This document shows, in pieces, positions 44,948 to 56,499 of a stretch of DNA of 64,000 bases. The notes below the pieces were generated by a model. The model saw nothing but the letters and a program-made list of their open reading frames with translations, had not been told where the DNA came from and made no database searches. Every line of letters begins with the position of its first letter. The stretch's first letter is position 1. The stretch comes from Gammaproteobacteria bacterium RIFOXYD12_FULL_61_37. Its GTDB lineage: Bacteria; Pseudomonadota; Gammaproteobacteria; Chromatiales; Chromatiaceae. The translations under genes and the position numbers were made by a program. The stretch covers positions 30,770 to 94,769 of the forward strand of contig MGZB01000044.1 in the NCBI GenBank assembly GCA_001801995.1. Reading direction: 5' to 3'.

Positions 44948-45298
44948 TCAGGCTGCGGTCGAGGCGGCTTCGAACACGAGGCGGGGCAGTTCCATCTGAT
45001 CGACTTCATTCGAAGTCAGGATGCCGACGATCCATTTGTCCCCGATCTCGAATACGGAATAGCAGTTGTCCCCCAGGTAGTAGGAGATGTATTCCTCATT
45101 GCCTCGCTCGGTCATCTGTGCCAGTTGATCGGCAAAATTATTGGATGCGGCGGTCAGGGACGGCAGCATCCAGAGTTCCTCGTGCAACAGGTTTTCCGCC
45201 TGCTCCTGGCCATAGCGGTCGGTGACGACGACGGCTTGGGCGGCGGGGATCTTGCTGGAGAGGGCTTCGAGCAGTAGCTGGGCATCTGTCTGTGACAT
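44948..45298 (-). CDS. Roadblock/LC7-like small protein, copy 1
   Basis: This 116-residue protein has DAQLLLEALSSKIPAAQAVVVTDRYGQEQAENL, then LTAASNNFADQLAQM and GDNCYSVFEIGDKWIVGIL. This sensor-like alpha/beta layout is like roadblock/LC7 (MglB-type) domains. It is about 50% identical by eye to the protein at 46409-46774, so the two are paralogues. Roadblock proteins often regulate small GTPases, but no GTPase lies here. ATG 45298 (MSQTDAQLL) is chosen by comparison with the paralogue. Confidence 0.6.
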   Translation of the reverse strand: MSQTDAQLLLEALSSKIPAAQAVVVTDRYGQEQAENLLHEELWMLPSLTAASNNFADQLAQMTERGNEEYISYYLGDNCYSVFEIGDKWIVGILTSNEVDQMELPRLVFEAASTAA

Positions 45299-45332
45299 GA
45301 TCTGCTTCCTATGGTGGCGCAAAAAAGGGGAG

Positions 45333-45776
45333 TTACCAGGTCTCTCGGCAGGTGATTCCTTCCGGATGGTATTCGGAAGAGACATGCAGGGTTACGATTT
45401 TTTCGCCTGTAACCGCGTGCGTAACGCCGTCGATAAGCCCGAAACCGAAGTTACAGAGGGGATGGGTGCCTGCTTGAATGCCACGCTCATGGAGAACCAA
45501 GCCGATCTTGCAACCGTTGAGCTCGGCATCCTTGCCTTTCAGTTCTATGTTATCGATGAAGTCCTTTGACTGGAAAAAATTGGCCACTATTTCGCGCGCC
45601 TTCTCTTCACTGCCGTTTTGACCTGACGCCATGCGTTTCCCAAGTTGCCTCCCCGCGTAGCGAAAGACGCTGATAGCCCCTTTCTTGCCGATCAGGATTT
45701 CAATCTGTTCCGCGAGATCAGCCAAGAGCACGACCATGTCGTGAGTGGTCATCGCTTCGTTCTTTTTCTCATTCAT
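45333..45776 (-). CDS. V4R-like small ligand-binding protein
   Basis: This 147-residue protein contains SVFRYAGRQLGKRMA and a C-terminal pattern of spaced cysteines (GCKIGLV, HPLCNFGFGLIDG, ITCRETW) resembling V4R domains, which bind small hydrophobic ligands or metals. The resemblance is weak, and I cannot name the family with certainty. ATG 45776 has GGAAG upstream. It lies between, and is transcribed with, the roadblock-like gene downstream. A good promoter lies at 45833-45861. Confidence 0.5.
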   Translation of the reverse strand: MNEKKNEAMTTHDMVVLLADLAEQIEILIGKKGAISVFRYAGRQLGKRMASGQNGSEEKAREIVANFFQSKDFIDNIELKGKDAELNGCKIGLVLHERGIQAGTHPLCNFGFGLIDGVTHAVTGEKIVTLHVSSEYHPEGITCRETW

Positions 45777-46082
45777 TGTCAATACTTCCAGTATTCAAAA
45801 GGAGGGGGGTGAATTTCCACAAATTCCGCGTTAGTATCGACAGCGCGGACAGTTCTGTCAATTGGTCGCCTGTCAATGATATTTGTCAATTTATTGACGT
45901 TTCGGTGATTTTCTTGTCACAAACCTTCTGCCTCGGTAGGTGTCCGGGAATTTTCTGAGGCCAGAATGAGAGCCAATAGGCATTTTGATGCTGTCATTCC
46001 CCGCTTTCCTTGTATTTTCCAGGTCAGGATCTACCTTCCCATGGGGCTGCCTTGACTGTTATCAATTATTGAGGGGGTTGTG
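45777..46082. promoter_or_regulatory. Intergenic region with repeated TGTCAAT sites
   Basis: TGTCAAT occurs in direct orientation at 45777, 45856, 45871 and 45884, with an inverted ATTGACG at 45893-45899. On the minus strand, each gives a consensus -35 TTGACA. No gene is seen here. The right-hand end carries the GAGGGGG ribosome site of the 89-codon frame at 46080. Confidence 0.5.
45833..45861 (-). promoter_or_regulatory. Predicted sigma70 promoter for the V4R-like/roadblock-like genes
   Basis: On the minus strand, TTGACA (45861-45856), a 17-nt spacer and GATACT (45838-45833) form a consensus-like promoter. The predicted start lies about 50 nt before ATG 45776. Two further TTGACA copies upstream could be repressor or activator sites. 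Confidence 0.55.
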
Positions 46083-46349
46083 ATGCTCGAATGTGCCTAC
46101 CCAGATTCCTGTGCCATCAAGGGGCTGAGTTCCGTCGCGAAGGCGGTTTGCGCATCCTGTTTGGGGGAGAGTCCCGAGGAGCAGTGCTTCAGGCTCACCT
46201 ACCTGGACGGCTCCAATGAAGTGGTCAACGTGGGGCATTTGGTCGAGATCGATATCTCGGAAGCGGTGAGGGCCATCACCACCTATATCTACCGTCCGCT
46301 CGGCGGCTATGTGCAGAAGATCAGCTTCGATAGCCTCGCCGAAATCTGA
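46083..46349 (+). CDS. Small protein of unknown function
   Basis: This 88-residue frame starts at ATG 46083 after GAGGGGG. It contains CAYPDSC and CASC cysteine pairs near the N-terminus and an amphipathic end (ISEAVRAITTYIYRPLGGYVQ). I do not recognise a family. It sits between two minus-strand V4R/roadblock-like genes. Coding statistics look plausible, but no domain supports it. Confidence 0.5.
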   Translation: MLECAYPDSCAIKGLSSVAKAVCASCLGESPEEQCFRLTYLDGSNEVVNVGHLVEIDISEAVRAITTYIYRPLGGYVQKISFDSLAEI

Positions 46350-46364
46350 CCTCGCAGAGCCCGC

Positions 46365-46396
46365 GAAAAAACTTCCCTCCAAGAGTAAGAGGGGAA
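46365..46396 (-). terminator. Intrinsic terminator of the second roadblock-like gene
   Basis: On the minus strand, TTCCCCTC pairs with GAGGGAA over a 9-nt loop and is followed by GTTTTTTC. It lies just after the stop of the gene at 46409-46774, and may also serve the converging small gene. Confidence 0.5.
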
Positions 46397-46408
46397 ATTC
46401 ACGGACTC

Positions 46409-46774
46409 TCAGAGCGAAGGGGCTGGCCCTACCGTCGATGCCGCTAGGCTGACGATTTCCGGCAGGTCGCCTTGTTTTTCATCGGTGGGGGAAAGTATGC
46501 CGATGATCCATTTGGCTCCGGCCTCGAATACCGAATAGCAGCCTTGGTTTAGATAGAGGGAGATATATTCCTCCTGGCCGCGTCCCGTGACCTCGGTCAG
46601 CCGTCCGGCAAAGATACGGGACGCGGCGGTGAGGGTGGGCAGGAGTCCGTGCTCCCCGATGGAGATGTTCTCGGCCAACTCCACCCCATAACGATTGGTG
46701 ATCAGAATGGCCTCGGCGGCCGGCAGTGCATTGGAGAGGACTTCGAGAAGCTGCTGGGCGTCTGTGTGCGGCAT
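46409..46774 (-). CDS. Roadblock/LC7-like small protein, copy 2
   Basis: This 121-residue paralogue of the protein at 44948-45298 has DAQQLLEVLSNALPAAEAILITNRYGVELAENI, LTAASRIFAGRLTEV and NQGCYSVFEAGAKWIIGIL. ATG 46774 has AGGAAG in front. The two copies flank a V4R-like gene and a small unknown gene, which suggests a local duplication and a shared pathway. The molecular role is not evident. Confidence 0.6.
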   Translation of the reverse strand: MPHTDAQQLLEVLSNALPAAEAILITNRYGVELAENISIGEHGLLPTLTAASRIFAGRLTEVTGRGQEEYISLYLNQGCYSVFEAGAKWIIGILSPTDEKQGDLPEIVSLAASTVGPAPSL

Positions 46775-46947
46775 GTTCAACTTCCTTCTGGGTTGTTCCC
46801 GCTGAGGGAATTTTTAGTCTAAATATAGTCCCCCTATTGGTTTCTGGTGGAGTCAATTTCAGGGGCATTACCGCAGGGAGAAAACCGTTGTTTCCCTGCT
46901 TGTCCGGGGTATCCTGTGACCATCCCCAGGTTGCAGAGGCCAATTCC

Positions 46948-47232
46948 ATGAGCAAAGACGATTCATCCAAGGAGCGCGAGATACTCAGGGTCATGCGCAA
47001 GGTGCTGGCCTCCGTCATCAAGGACACCACGCCCCAGCACCGGGGGCTGCAACACCCACTCTCCAGCGCCACCATTGAGGATGTGCGCCTCTGTCTGTCA
47101 CTGATCGCCGTCCGCGAGCGGGAATTGGCCGATGAGGCCGGGGCCGTCATGGAACGGCCCTATTACGCTGGCGATGCCCAGGCGGTAAAGACGGTCTCCA
47201 TCAGCAGTCTGAAGCGAAAGCCTGACGCCTGA
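46948..47232 (+). CDS. Small helical protein of unknown function
   Basis: This 94-residue protein (MSKDDSSKEREILRVMRKVL...) is predicted all-helical and conserved-looking, with TTPQHRGLQHPLSSATIEDVRLCLSLI in the middle. I cannot assign a function. It is followed by a strong intrinsic terminator. An in-frame extension upstream exists, but ATG 46948 is the first codon with protein-like composition. Confidence 0.65.
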   Translation: MSKDDSSKEREILRVMRKVLASVIKDTTPQHRGLQHPLSSATIEDVRLCLSLIAVRERELADEAGAVMERPYYAGDAQAVKTVSISSLKRKPDA

Positions 47233-47263
47233 CTGGCCTCCCGGCCATCCCCGGATTATGCTG

Positions 47264-47289
47264 AGGCCCCTGCACAAGGGGCCTTTTTT
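47264..47289 (+). terminator. Intrinsic terminator touching the nnrD start codon
   Basis: AGGCCCC, loop TGCACAA, GGGGCCT and then TTTTT form a textbook Rho-independent terminator. The T-run ends at the nnrD ATG (47290). The stem's right arm includes AAGGGG, the only ribosome-site-like sequence for nnrD, so the hairpin may also mask it. Confidence 0.8.
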
Positions 47290-48798
47290 ATGCGAACACT
47301 GCCAAATACCGGACGGCTTCCCTACGCCCTCTACCGCGCCGATCAGGTGCGTGAGCTCGACCGTCTGGCGATCCAAGACTTCCATATCCCCGGCGCGGAG
47401 CTGATGGAGCGGGCGGGCGCGGCCCTCTTTGCCCGCGCCCGTGACCTCTTTCCGGAGGCAAGACACTGGATCGTCCTCTGTGGTCCGGGCAACAACGGCG
47501 GGGATGGCTATGTGGTGGCCAGACATGCCTTGGCCGCCGGTCTGCGGGTCGATCTGGTGCAGTTGGGCGGCATTGACCGCATCAGGGGCGATGCCCTCCA
47601 TCATCTTGAACTGGCCCGCCAGGCGGGACTTGAGTCCCGGCCCTTCGGCGGGTTGGCGGCCGAAGCCGGTCTGATCATCGATGCCCTTTTGGGGACAGGC
47701 CTGGATCGCGAGGCCGGTGGTGAGATACGCCAGGCCATCGAGGCCATGAACAGCCACCCGGCCCCGGTGGTCTCGGCGGACATCCCTTCAGGACTGAATG
47801 CCGACAGCGGCGCCGAGATGGGCTGTTCCGTGCGGGCGGCGGCCACCCTGACCTTCATCGCCCTGAAACAGGGGCTCTTCACCGGGGTAGGGCCGGATCG
47901 GGCCGGACGGCTCTTTTTCGATACCCTGGATGTGCCGGCTCGGGTCTACGCCAGCACCATTGCCTCCGCCCGGCGCTTGGATTGGGCGCGGCTGGTTTCC
48001 ACCCTGCCGAGGCGGAGCAGGAGTAGCCACAAGGGGGATTTCGGCCATGTGCTGGTGGTGGGCGGGGCGCCCGGATTCGCCGGGGCTGCGCGGCTGGCGG
48101 GGGAGGGCGCCCTGCGTTGCGGCGCCGGACTGGTCTCGGTCGCCACCCATCCGGCCCACGCTGCCTTCTTCGCCCTTTCCCGGCCCGAGCTAATGTGTCA
48201 GGGGATTGCCTTGGCCGGAGATCTGGCCGCTTTGGTGGAAAAGGCCAGCGTCATTGCCATCGGGCCTGGGCTGGGGCAATCGGCGTGGGGGCTGGGCCTG
48301 TTCGACGCAGTGACCGCGAGTGGCAAGCCCCTGGTCGTGGATGCCGACGCCCTGAATCTCCTGGCCCGGAATCCGCGCAGGCTGCCACAGGCCGTTGTCA
48401 CCCCCCATCCGGGCGAGGCGGCTCGCTTGCTGGGGATAAGCAACGCGGCGGTCCAGGCCGATCGTTTTGCGGCTGTCGAGGCATTGCGTTCCCGTTATGC
48501 CCCCGTTGCCCTGCTGAAGGGGGCGGGCAGTCTGATTGCCGCCGATGGCGCCAAGCCTCCGGCCCTGTGCAGCGCGGGCAATCCGGGCATGGCCAGCGGC
48601 GGCATGGGCGATGTCCTGACCGGCATCATCGCCGCTTTGATGGCCCAGGGTATCGAACCGGCCTGCGCGGCGGAGCTGGGCGTCACCCTGCACGCCACCG
48701 CCGCAGACCGGGCCGCACGCCAGGGAGAACGGGGGCTGATCGCCTCCGATCTGATTGCGGAGTTGCGGCCGCTTCTGGCGGAGGCCGAGGCATGTTGA
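47290..48798 (+). CDS. nnrD: Bifunctional NAD(P)H-hydrate epimerase/dehydratase
   Basis: This 502-residue repair enzyme restores damaged NAD(P)H hydrates. The N-terminal YjeF_N epimerase (about 15-220) has ELMERAGAALF and CGPGNNGGDGYVVARH. The C-terminal ADP-dependent dehydratase (about 230-495) has KGDFGHVLVVGG, VTPHPGEAARL, LLKGAGSLIA and the catalytic NPGMASGGMGDVLTG. It overlaps tsaE by 7 nt, a common pairing. See the terminator that adjoins its start. Confidence 0.95.
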   Translation: MRTLPNTGRLPYALYRADQVRELDRLAIQDFHIPGAELMERAGAALFARARDLFPEARHWIVLCGPGNNGGDGYVVARHALAAGLRVDLVQLGGIDRIRGDALHHLELARQAGLESRPFGGLAAEAGLIIDALLGTGLDREAGGEIRQAIEAMNSHPAPVVSADIPSGLNADSGAEMGCSVRAAATLTFIALKQGLFTGVGPDRAGRLFFDTLDVPARVYASTIASARRLDWARLVSTLPRRSRSSHKGDFGHVLVVGGAPGFAGAARLAGEGALRCGAGLVSVATHPAHAAFFALSRPELMCQGIALAGDLAALVEKASVIAIGPGLGQSAWGLGLFDAVTASGKPLVVDADALNLLARNPRRLPQAVVTPHPGEAARLLGISNAAVQADRFAAVEALRSRYAPVALLKGAGSLIAADGAKPPALCSAGNPGMASGGMGDVLTGIIAALMAQGIEPACAAELGVTLHATAADRAARQGERGLIASDLIAELRPLLAEAEAC

Positions 48799-49322
48799 GT
48801 TGGCGCATCAAGGGGGGCGAGGCCCAGGAGCGTTTCGGCGCACGGCTTGCCGGATTTCTGGCCGATGGGCTGGTCTTTTACCTGGAAGGAGATTTGGGTG
48901 CGGGCAAGACCACCCTGGTGCGAGGCCTGTTGCGGGGTCTCGGCCATGACGGGTCCGTGCGCAGTCCGACCTACACCCTGATGGAGAGCTACCCGCTGGG
49001 CGGCAAGTCGATCCATCACCTGGATCTCTACCGGCTGGGCGATCCCGAGGAGTTGGAGTTCCTGGGGATTCGCGACATCTGCGACGGTCATTCGATCCTG
49101 CTGGTGGAGTGGCCCGGCAACGGGGCAGGGATGTTGCCGCCGGCCGATCTGGTGTTGCAGATCCGTCATGCGGGGGAGGCGCGAATCCTCCATTTGATGC
49201 CCCAAAGCGCTGCGGGCGAGGGTTTCCTGCGCCGATTGACGGGGGCTGATTTGCCGGTGGCCCTGGATGGAATTGGTGACAATAAAGATGAGGAATATCT
49301 CTTAATTAGAGATTCTCATTGA
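48792..49322 (+). CDS. tsaE: tRNA threonylcarbamoyladenosine ATPase TsaE
   Basis: This 176-residue P-loop protein has Walker A EGDLGAGKTTLVRGLL and SPTYTLMESY, HHLDLYRL and LVEWPGNG, all TsaE features. It works with TsaB and TsaD to make t6A37 in tRNA. The C-terminal tail is slightly longer than E. coli TsaE. Its stop TGA overlaps the -35 of the amiC promoter. Confidence 0.95.
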   Translation: MLSWRIKGGEAQERFGARLAGFLADGLVFYLEGDLGAGKTTLVRGLLRGLGHDGSVRSPTYTLMESYPLGGKSIHHLDLYRLGDPEELEFLGIRDICDGHSILLVEWPGNGAGMLPPADLVLQIRHAGEARILHLMPQSAAGEGFLRRLTGADLPVALDGIGDNKDEEYLLIRDSH

Positions 49323-49346
49323 AAAAAATATTTCCTGTGCTATATT
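49319..49346 (+). promoter_or_regulatory. Predicted sigma70 promoter of amiC
   Basis: TTGAAA (49319-49324), a 16-nt spacer and TATATT (49341-49346) lie in an AT-rich patch that stands out in this GC-rich sequence. The transcript would start about 25 nt before ATG 49378. Confidence 0.6.
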
Positions 49347-49377
49347 TTTCAGCAGTCACGGGTTTGCATTTAGAGTC

Positions 49378-50685
49378 ATGCGAATACTTATCGCCCTGCC
49401 ACTGCTGGTTTTCTCCCTTGCCACCGAAGCCGCCCAGGTTGCGGTGAGCGCCGTCCGTTATTGGACGGCGCCCGATCATATCCGCCTTGTGCTGGATACC
49501 ACCGGACCCGTCGAACACAACCTTTTCACCGTGCCTAACCCAGACCGCCTGGTCATCGACCTCAAGAACGTCACCCTCAAGAGCCGCATGGGTGAACCCG
49601 ACGGCGGCAATCCCTTTCTGAAAGGGATGCGTAGCGGCATTCAGAACGGCAAGGACTTGCGCCTGGTAATAGATCTGAAACAGCCGGTGCGGCCGAAGAG
49701 CTACGTCCTGACCCCCGGCGGCGGTTATGGCCATCGCCTGGTGTTCGATCTGTTCGAATCCCGTGGCACCGCTGAACCCAAGCCGGTTGTTACGGTCGAG
49801 CAAAGCGCCAAGGGCGGGCTGCGGGATGTGGTGGTCGCCGTCGATGCCGGGCATGGCGGGGAAGACCCCGGTGCCCTGGGCACAAGAGGCGTCAGGGAGA
49901 AGGATGTCACTCTGGCCATTGCCCGCCGTCTGGCCGACAGGATCAACCGGGAACCCGGCATGAAGGCCGTCCTGATCCGCGACGGCGATTATTTTCTTCC
50001 CCTGCGCAAGCGCATGCAGATCGCCCGCGAAAAGCATGCGGATCTTTTCGTTTCCATCCATGCCGACGCCTTCCATGACAAAAGGGCGCGGGGTTCATCG
50101 GTCTTTACCCTGTCCCGTAAAGGGGCGTCCAGCGAGGCCGCCCGCTGGCTGGCCGAAAGTGAGAACAGGGCCGACCTGGTTGGGGGCGTCAGCTTGGACG
50201 ACAAGGACGACGTATTGGCCTCGGTCCTCCTGGATCTGTCCCAGACCGCCACCATGCAGGCGAGCAACGATGTGGCCCATCAGGTCTTCAGCGAGCTGAA
50301 CCGGCTGGGGAATGTGCATGTCGGCCGGGTCCAGCAGGCCGGGTTCATGGTGCTGAAGGCCCCGGATATCCCCTCGCTCCTGGTCGAAACCGCCTTCATC
50401 TCCAACCCCGACGAGGAACGGAAGCTGACCGACAGCGCCTATCAGGGCCGGATCGCCGGCGCCCTCATAAACGGTATCCGTGGCTTCTTCCACGCCAACC
50501 CGCCGATCGACACCAAGCTGGCCCAGATGCTCAAAGGCAACCGGCAAACCTCCGCCAACGCGGCCTTTCAGCCCCCGCTGTCCTCCGAGACCCACATCGG
50601 CCAAGAGGATATCGAACCCGCCACCACCGGCAGCGCCGAGCGCGTGACGAAAAGGGAAAAACCCAAGTTTCCCTTCGATGGTTGA
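49378..50685 (+). CDS. amiC: N-acetylmuramoyl-L-alanine amidase with AMIN domain
   Basis: This 435-residue periplasmic amidase splits septal peptidoglycan at cell separation. It has a signal peptide (1-19), an AMIN domain (about 22-125, targeting the septum) and an Amidase_3 domain. The zinc ligands are in VAVDAGHGGEDPGALG, REKDVTLAIARRL, FVSIHADAF and LVETAFISN. The C-terminal tail has no LysM domain. AmiB and AmiC cannot be separated with certainty by eye. Confidence 0.92.
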   Translation: MRILIALPLLVFSLATEAAQVAVSAVRYWTAPDHIRLVLDTTGPVEHNLFTVPNPDRLVIDLKNVTLKSRMGEPDGGNPFLKGMRSGIQNGKDLRLVIDLKQPVRPKSYVLTPGGGYGHRLVFDLFESRGTAEPKPVVTVEQSAKGGLRDVVVAVDAGHGGEDPGALGTRGVREKDVTLAIARRLADRINREPGMKAVLIRDGDYFLPLRKRMQIAREKHADLFVSIHADAFHDKRARGSSVFTLSRKGASSEAARWLAESENRADLVGGVSLDDKDDVLASVLLDLSQTATMQASNDVAHQVFSELNRLGNVHVGRVQQAGFMVLKAPDIPSLLVETAFISNPDEERKLTDSAYQGRIAGALINGIRGFFHANPPIDTKLAQMLKGNRQTSANAAFQPPLSSETHIGQEDIEPATTGSAERVTKREKPKFPFDG

Positions 50686-50721
50686 ACAAACCCGGAAAAC
50701 CGCCCACTTGGAGTTCCCTTT

Positions 50722-51849
50722 ATGAATCGAGTGACCGTTATCGGGTCCGGGTTCGCTGCCCTGACTGCGGTAGAACGGCTGCGCAAGGCCGATGCGTCCC
50801 TGGAGATCAATCTCATTGCCCCCCGGCCGGAATTCGTCTACCTGCCCGGCATCATCTGGATACCCAGCGGCATCCGCCGGGCTGAGGACCTTCGCATCGA
50901 TCTGACGGGGTTCTTCCGCCGCAAGGGGGTGAAATATCATCAGGGCAGCGCGACAGGGCTGGAAGAAGGCGGCCGCCTCGTGGTCACAGATAGCGGCAAA
51001 GTCCCGAACGACGGGCTGATCATCGCCTGGGGCGGCCGCTTCATCAAGAAACTGCCGGGGATCGAGCATGCCATCACCCCCTGTGAAGGCATTGCGGCGG
51101 CGGAACGCATTCGCGACCGTTTGAACGAAATGACCGAAGGAAACATCGCCGTCGGTTTCGCCGGCAATCCCAACGAGCCGACCGCCATGCGGGGCGGTCC
51201 CATGTTCGAGTTCCTGTTCGGCATCGATACCCTCCTGCGCCGGCAGGGGCGGCGGGATCGGTTCAACATCACCTTCTTCTCCCCCGCGCCGCAACCGGGC
51301 AACCGCCTGGGTCCCAAAGCGGTGGCGGGTCTCTTGCGGGAGATGAGGCGGCGCGGGATCGCGACCCACCTGGGCCACAAGCTGAAGGGCTTCACCGAAT
51401 CCAAGGTAATGACCGAGGGCGGCGATTTCGACGCCGGCCTGATCCTCTTCATGCCCGGCATGACCGGCAACCAGTGGTTTGACGGCACCGACCTGCCGCG
51501 TTCCCCCGGTGGCCTGCTCCAGGCCGATGCCCACTGCCGCCTGGCAGGACGGGAGCGGATCTACGTGGCGGGCGATTCAGGCAGCTATCCCGGCCCCGAC
51601 TGGATGCCCAAACAGGCCCACATGGCCGACCTCCAGGCCAGGGCGGCGGCGGATAATCTCCTGGCCGAATTGGGCGGGCGCGAACCCCAGGCAACCTTCA
51701 AGGCCGAACTGCTCTGCATCGTAGACAGCAACGACAAAGGAATGCTGGTGGGGCGGACCGAGCGGTTCAACCTGGTCCTGCCGCCCTGCCGCGTCTTCCA
51801 TTGGCTCAAACGCGGCTTCGAGTGGTGGTATCTGAGGCGGTTACGTTGA
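50722..51849 (+). CDS. SQR-like FAD/NAD(P)-dependent oxidoreductase
   Basis: This 375-residue flavoprotein starts VTVIGSGFAALTAVERLRK (FAD site). Later it has NDGLIIAWGGRFIKKLPG and the second FAD segment ERIYVAGDSGSYPGPDWMPKQAHMADLQA. It resembles sulfide:quinone oxidoreductases and type II NADH dehydrogenases. Only scattered cysteines are present (TPCEG, DAHCRL, LLCIV, LPPCRV), so the SQR cysteine set is not clearly complete. The C-terminal amphipathic end (VFHWLKRGFEWWYLRRLR) could bind the membrane. It is a single-gene unit. Confidence 0.8.
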   Translation: MNRVTVIGSGFAALTAVERLRKADASLEINLIAPRPEFVYLPGIIWIPSGIRRAEDLRIDLTGFFRRKGVKYHQGSATGLEEGGRLVVTDSGKVPNDGLIIAWGGRFIKKLPGIEHAITPCEGIAAAERIRDRLNEMTEGNIAVGFAGNPNEPTAMRGGPMFEFLFGIDTLLRRQGRRDRFNITFFSPAPQPGNRLGPKAVAGLLREMRRRGIATHLGHKLKGFTESKVMTEGGDFDAGLILFMPGMTGNQWFDGTDLPRSPGGLLQADAHCRLAGRERIYVAGDSGSYPGPDWMPKQAHMADLQARAAADNLLAELGGREPQATFKAELLCIVDSNDKGMLVGRTERFNLVLPPCRVFHWLKRGFEWWYLRRLR

Positions 51850-51859
51850 TAGACTGGAA

Positions 51860-51886
51860 GCTGGAGGTTTCCTCAAGCCTCCAGCC
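51860..51886 (+). terminator. Hairpin after the SQR-like gene
   Basis: GCTGGAGG and CCTCCAGC pair around a 10-nt loop just after the stop codon. No clear U-tract follows, so efficiency is uncertain. Confidence 0.5.
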
Positions 51887-51891
51887 TCAAA

Positions 51892-52022
51892 TTGGACAAA
51901 AAGGTGCTTCGGCACTAGAATTACGCCGGTTGTGGTGCGTTCTCTCGTAACCCTGCCGCCAGTTCGATCATCTAGTAGAGAATTCTGAAAACGGGATGAG
52001 CCGGCCGGTTCCTCCCGTTTTC
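51892..52022 (+). promoter_or_regulatory. carA promoter and leader hairpin
   Basis: TTGGAC (51892-51897), an 18-nt spacer and TAGAAT (51916-51921) form a promoter. In the roughly 115-nt leader, GAAAACGGGA (51987-51996) pairs perfectly with TCCCGTTTTC (52013-52022) and is followed by TTT. This is terminator-like, ending just before the GGAGAGG ribosome site. It could attenuate carAB expression. Confidence 0.5.
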
Positions 52023-52044
52023 TTTACCTGTGTCGGAGAGGTCC

Positions 52045-53169
52045 TTGAACAAACCTGCGATTTTGGTTCTGGAAGACGGTTCGGTGTTTCGCGGCGTCGC
52101 CATCGGCGCCGAGGGCTCGACCGTCGGTGAAGTGGTGTTCAATACGGCGTTGACCGGCTATCAGGAGATCCTGACGGACCCTTCCTACAGCCGGCAGATC
52201 GTCACCCTGACCTATCCCCATATCGGCAATACCGGCACCAACAGCGAGGATGAAGAATCCGAGCGCATCCATGCCGCCGGCCTGGTGATCCGTGATCTTT
52301 CCCTGCGCGACAGCAATTGGCGCAACACAAAGCCCCTCGACCAGTACCTGCGCGAGCAAAATATTGTCGCCATCGCCGACATCGACACCCGCCGCCTGAC
52401 CCGTATCCTGCGGGAGAAGGGCGCCCAGAATGGCTGCATCCAGGCGGGCGAGGTGGACGAGGCCCAGGCGCTGGCGGCGGCCAAGGCCTTCCCCGGTCTG
52501 AAGGGCATGGATCTGGCGAAGGAGGTGACCACCGCCGCCACCTACGAATGGACCATCGGCAGTTGGACCCTGAAGCAGGGCCATCCGCCGCCCGCGACCG
52601 ATCTCCCCTTCCACGTGGTGGCCTACGACTACGGCGTCAAACGCAACATCCTGCGCATGCTGGTGGATCGCGGCTGCCGTCTGACCGTGGTCCCCGCCCA
52701 GACCCCGGCCGCCGAGGTCCTGGCTCTGAAGCCCCATGGGGTCTTTCTCTCCAACGGTCCCGGCGACCCGGAACCCTGTGACTACGCCATCGCCGCCATC
52801 CGCGAGATCGTCGAGTCGGGCATGCCCACCTTCGGCATCTGCCTGGGGCATCAGTTGCTGGGGCTTGCCAGCGGCGCTCGGACCCTCAAGATGAAGTTCG
52901 GCCACCACGGGGCCAACCACCCGGTTCAGGATCTGGATACCAAGGAAGTGATGATCAGCAGCCAGAACCATGGCTTCGCCGTGGACGAGGCGACCCTGCC
53001 CGCCCACCTGCGGGCCACCCACAAGTCGCTGTTCGACGGCTCGCTGCAAGGCATCCACCGCACCGACCGTCCGGCCTTCAGCTTCCAGGGACACCCCGAG
53101 GCCAGCCCCGGTCCCCACGACGTGGCGCCGGTGTTCGATCATTTTATTGAATTGATGAAAAACAATTGA
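52045..53169 (+). CDS. carA: Carbamoyl-phosphate synthase small subunit (glutaminase)
   Basis: This 374-residue protein delivers ammonia from glutamine to CarB for arginine and pyrimidine synthesis. [14 protein letters not shown], the catalytic cysteine in [15 protein letters not shown], and the H/E pair in [13 protein letters not shown] are intact. TTG 52045 is chosen because GGAGAGG lies 4 nt upstream and the N-terminus [15 protein letters not shown] then matches the family; the longer frame begins at GTG 52030. The gap to carB holds a MITE-like repeat. Confidence 0.95.
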   Translation: MNKPAILVLEDGSVFRGVAIGAEGSTVGEVVFNTALTGYQEILTDPSYSRQIVTLTYPHIGNTGTNSEDEESERIHAAGLVIRDLSLRDSNWRNTKPLDQYLREQNIVAIADIDTRRLTRILREKGAQNGCIQAGEVDEAQALAAAKAFPGLKGMDLAKEVTTAATYEWTIGSWTLKQGHPPPATDLPFHVVAYDYGVKRNILRMLVDRGCRLTVVPAQTPAAEVLALKPHGVFLSNGPGDPEPCDYAIAAIREIVESGMPTFGICLGHQLLGLASGARTLKMKFGHHGANHPVQDLDTKEVMISSQNHGFAVDEATLPAHLRATHKSLFDGSLQGIHRTDRPAFSFQGHPEASPGPHDVAPVFDHFIELMKNN

Positions 53170-53180
53170 CCGCAAAGGTC

Positions 53181-53256
53181 GTAGGGTGCGGTGAGGATCG
53201 AACCGCACCGGCCGGCGCGACATGATGCGGTTCGCTACCGCTCACCGCACCCTATC
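53181..53256. mobile_element. MITE-like palindromic element between carA and carB
   Basis: GTAGGGTGCGGTGAG at 53181-53195 is the inverse of CTCACCGCACCCTAT at 53241-53255, with the inner pair GAACCGCACC / GATGCGGTTCG. It is the same family as 17104-17190 in the CRISPR array. It starts 12 nt after carA and ends 15 nt before carB, inside the operon. Confidence 0.85.
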
Positions 53257-53270
53257 TATCGAAGCAAGAC

Positions 53271-56486
<3,216 letters not shown>

Positions 56487-56499
56487 CGGAGAGAAGCAG

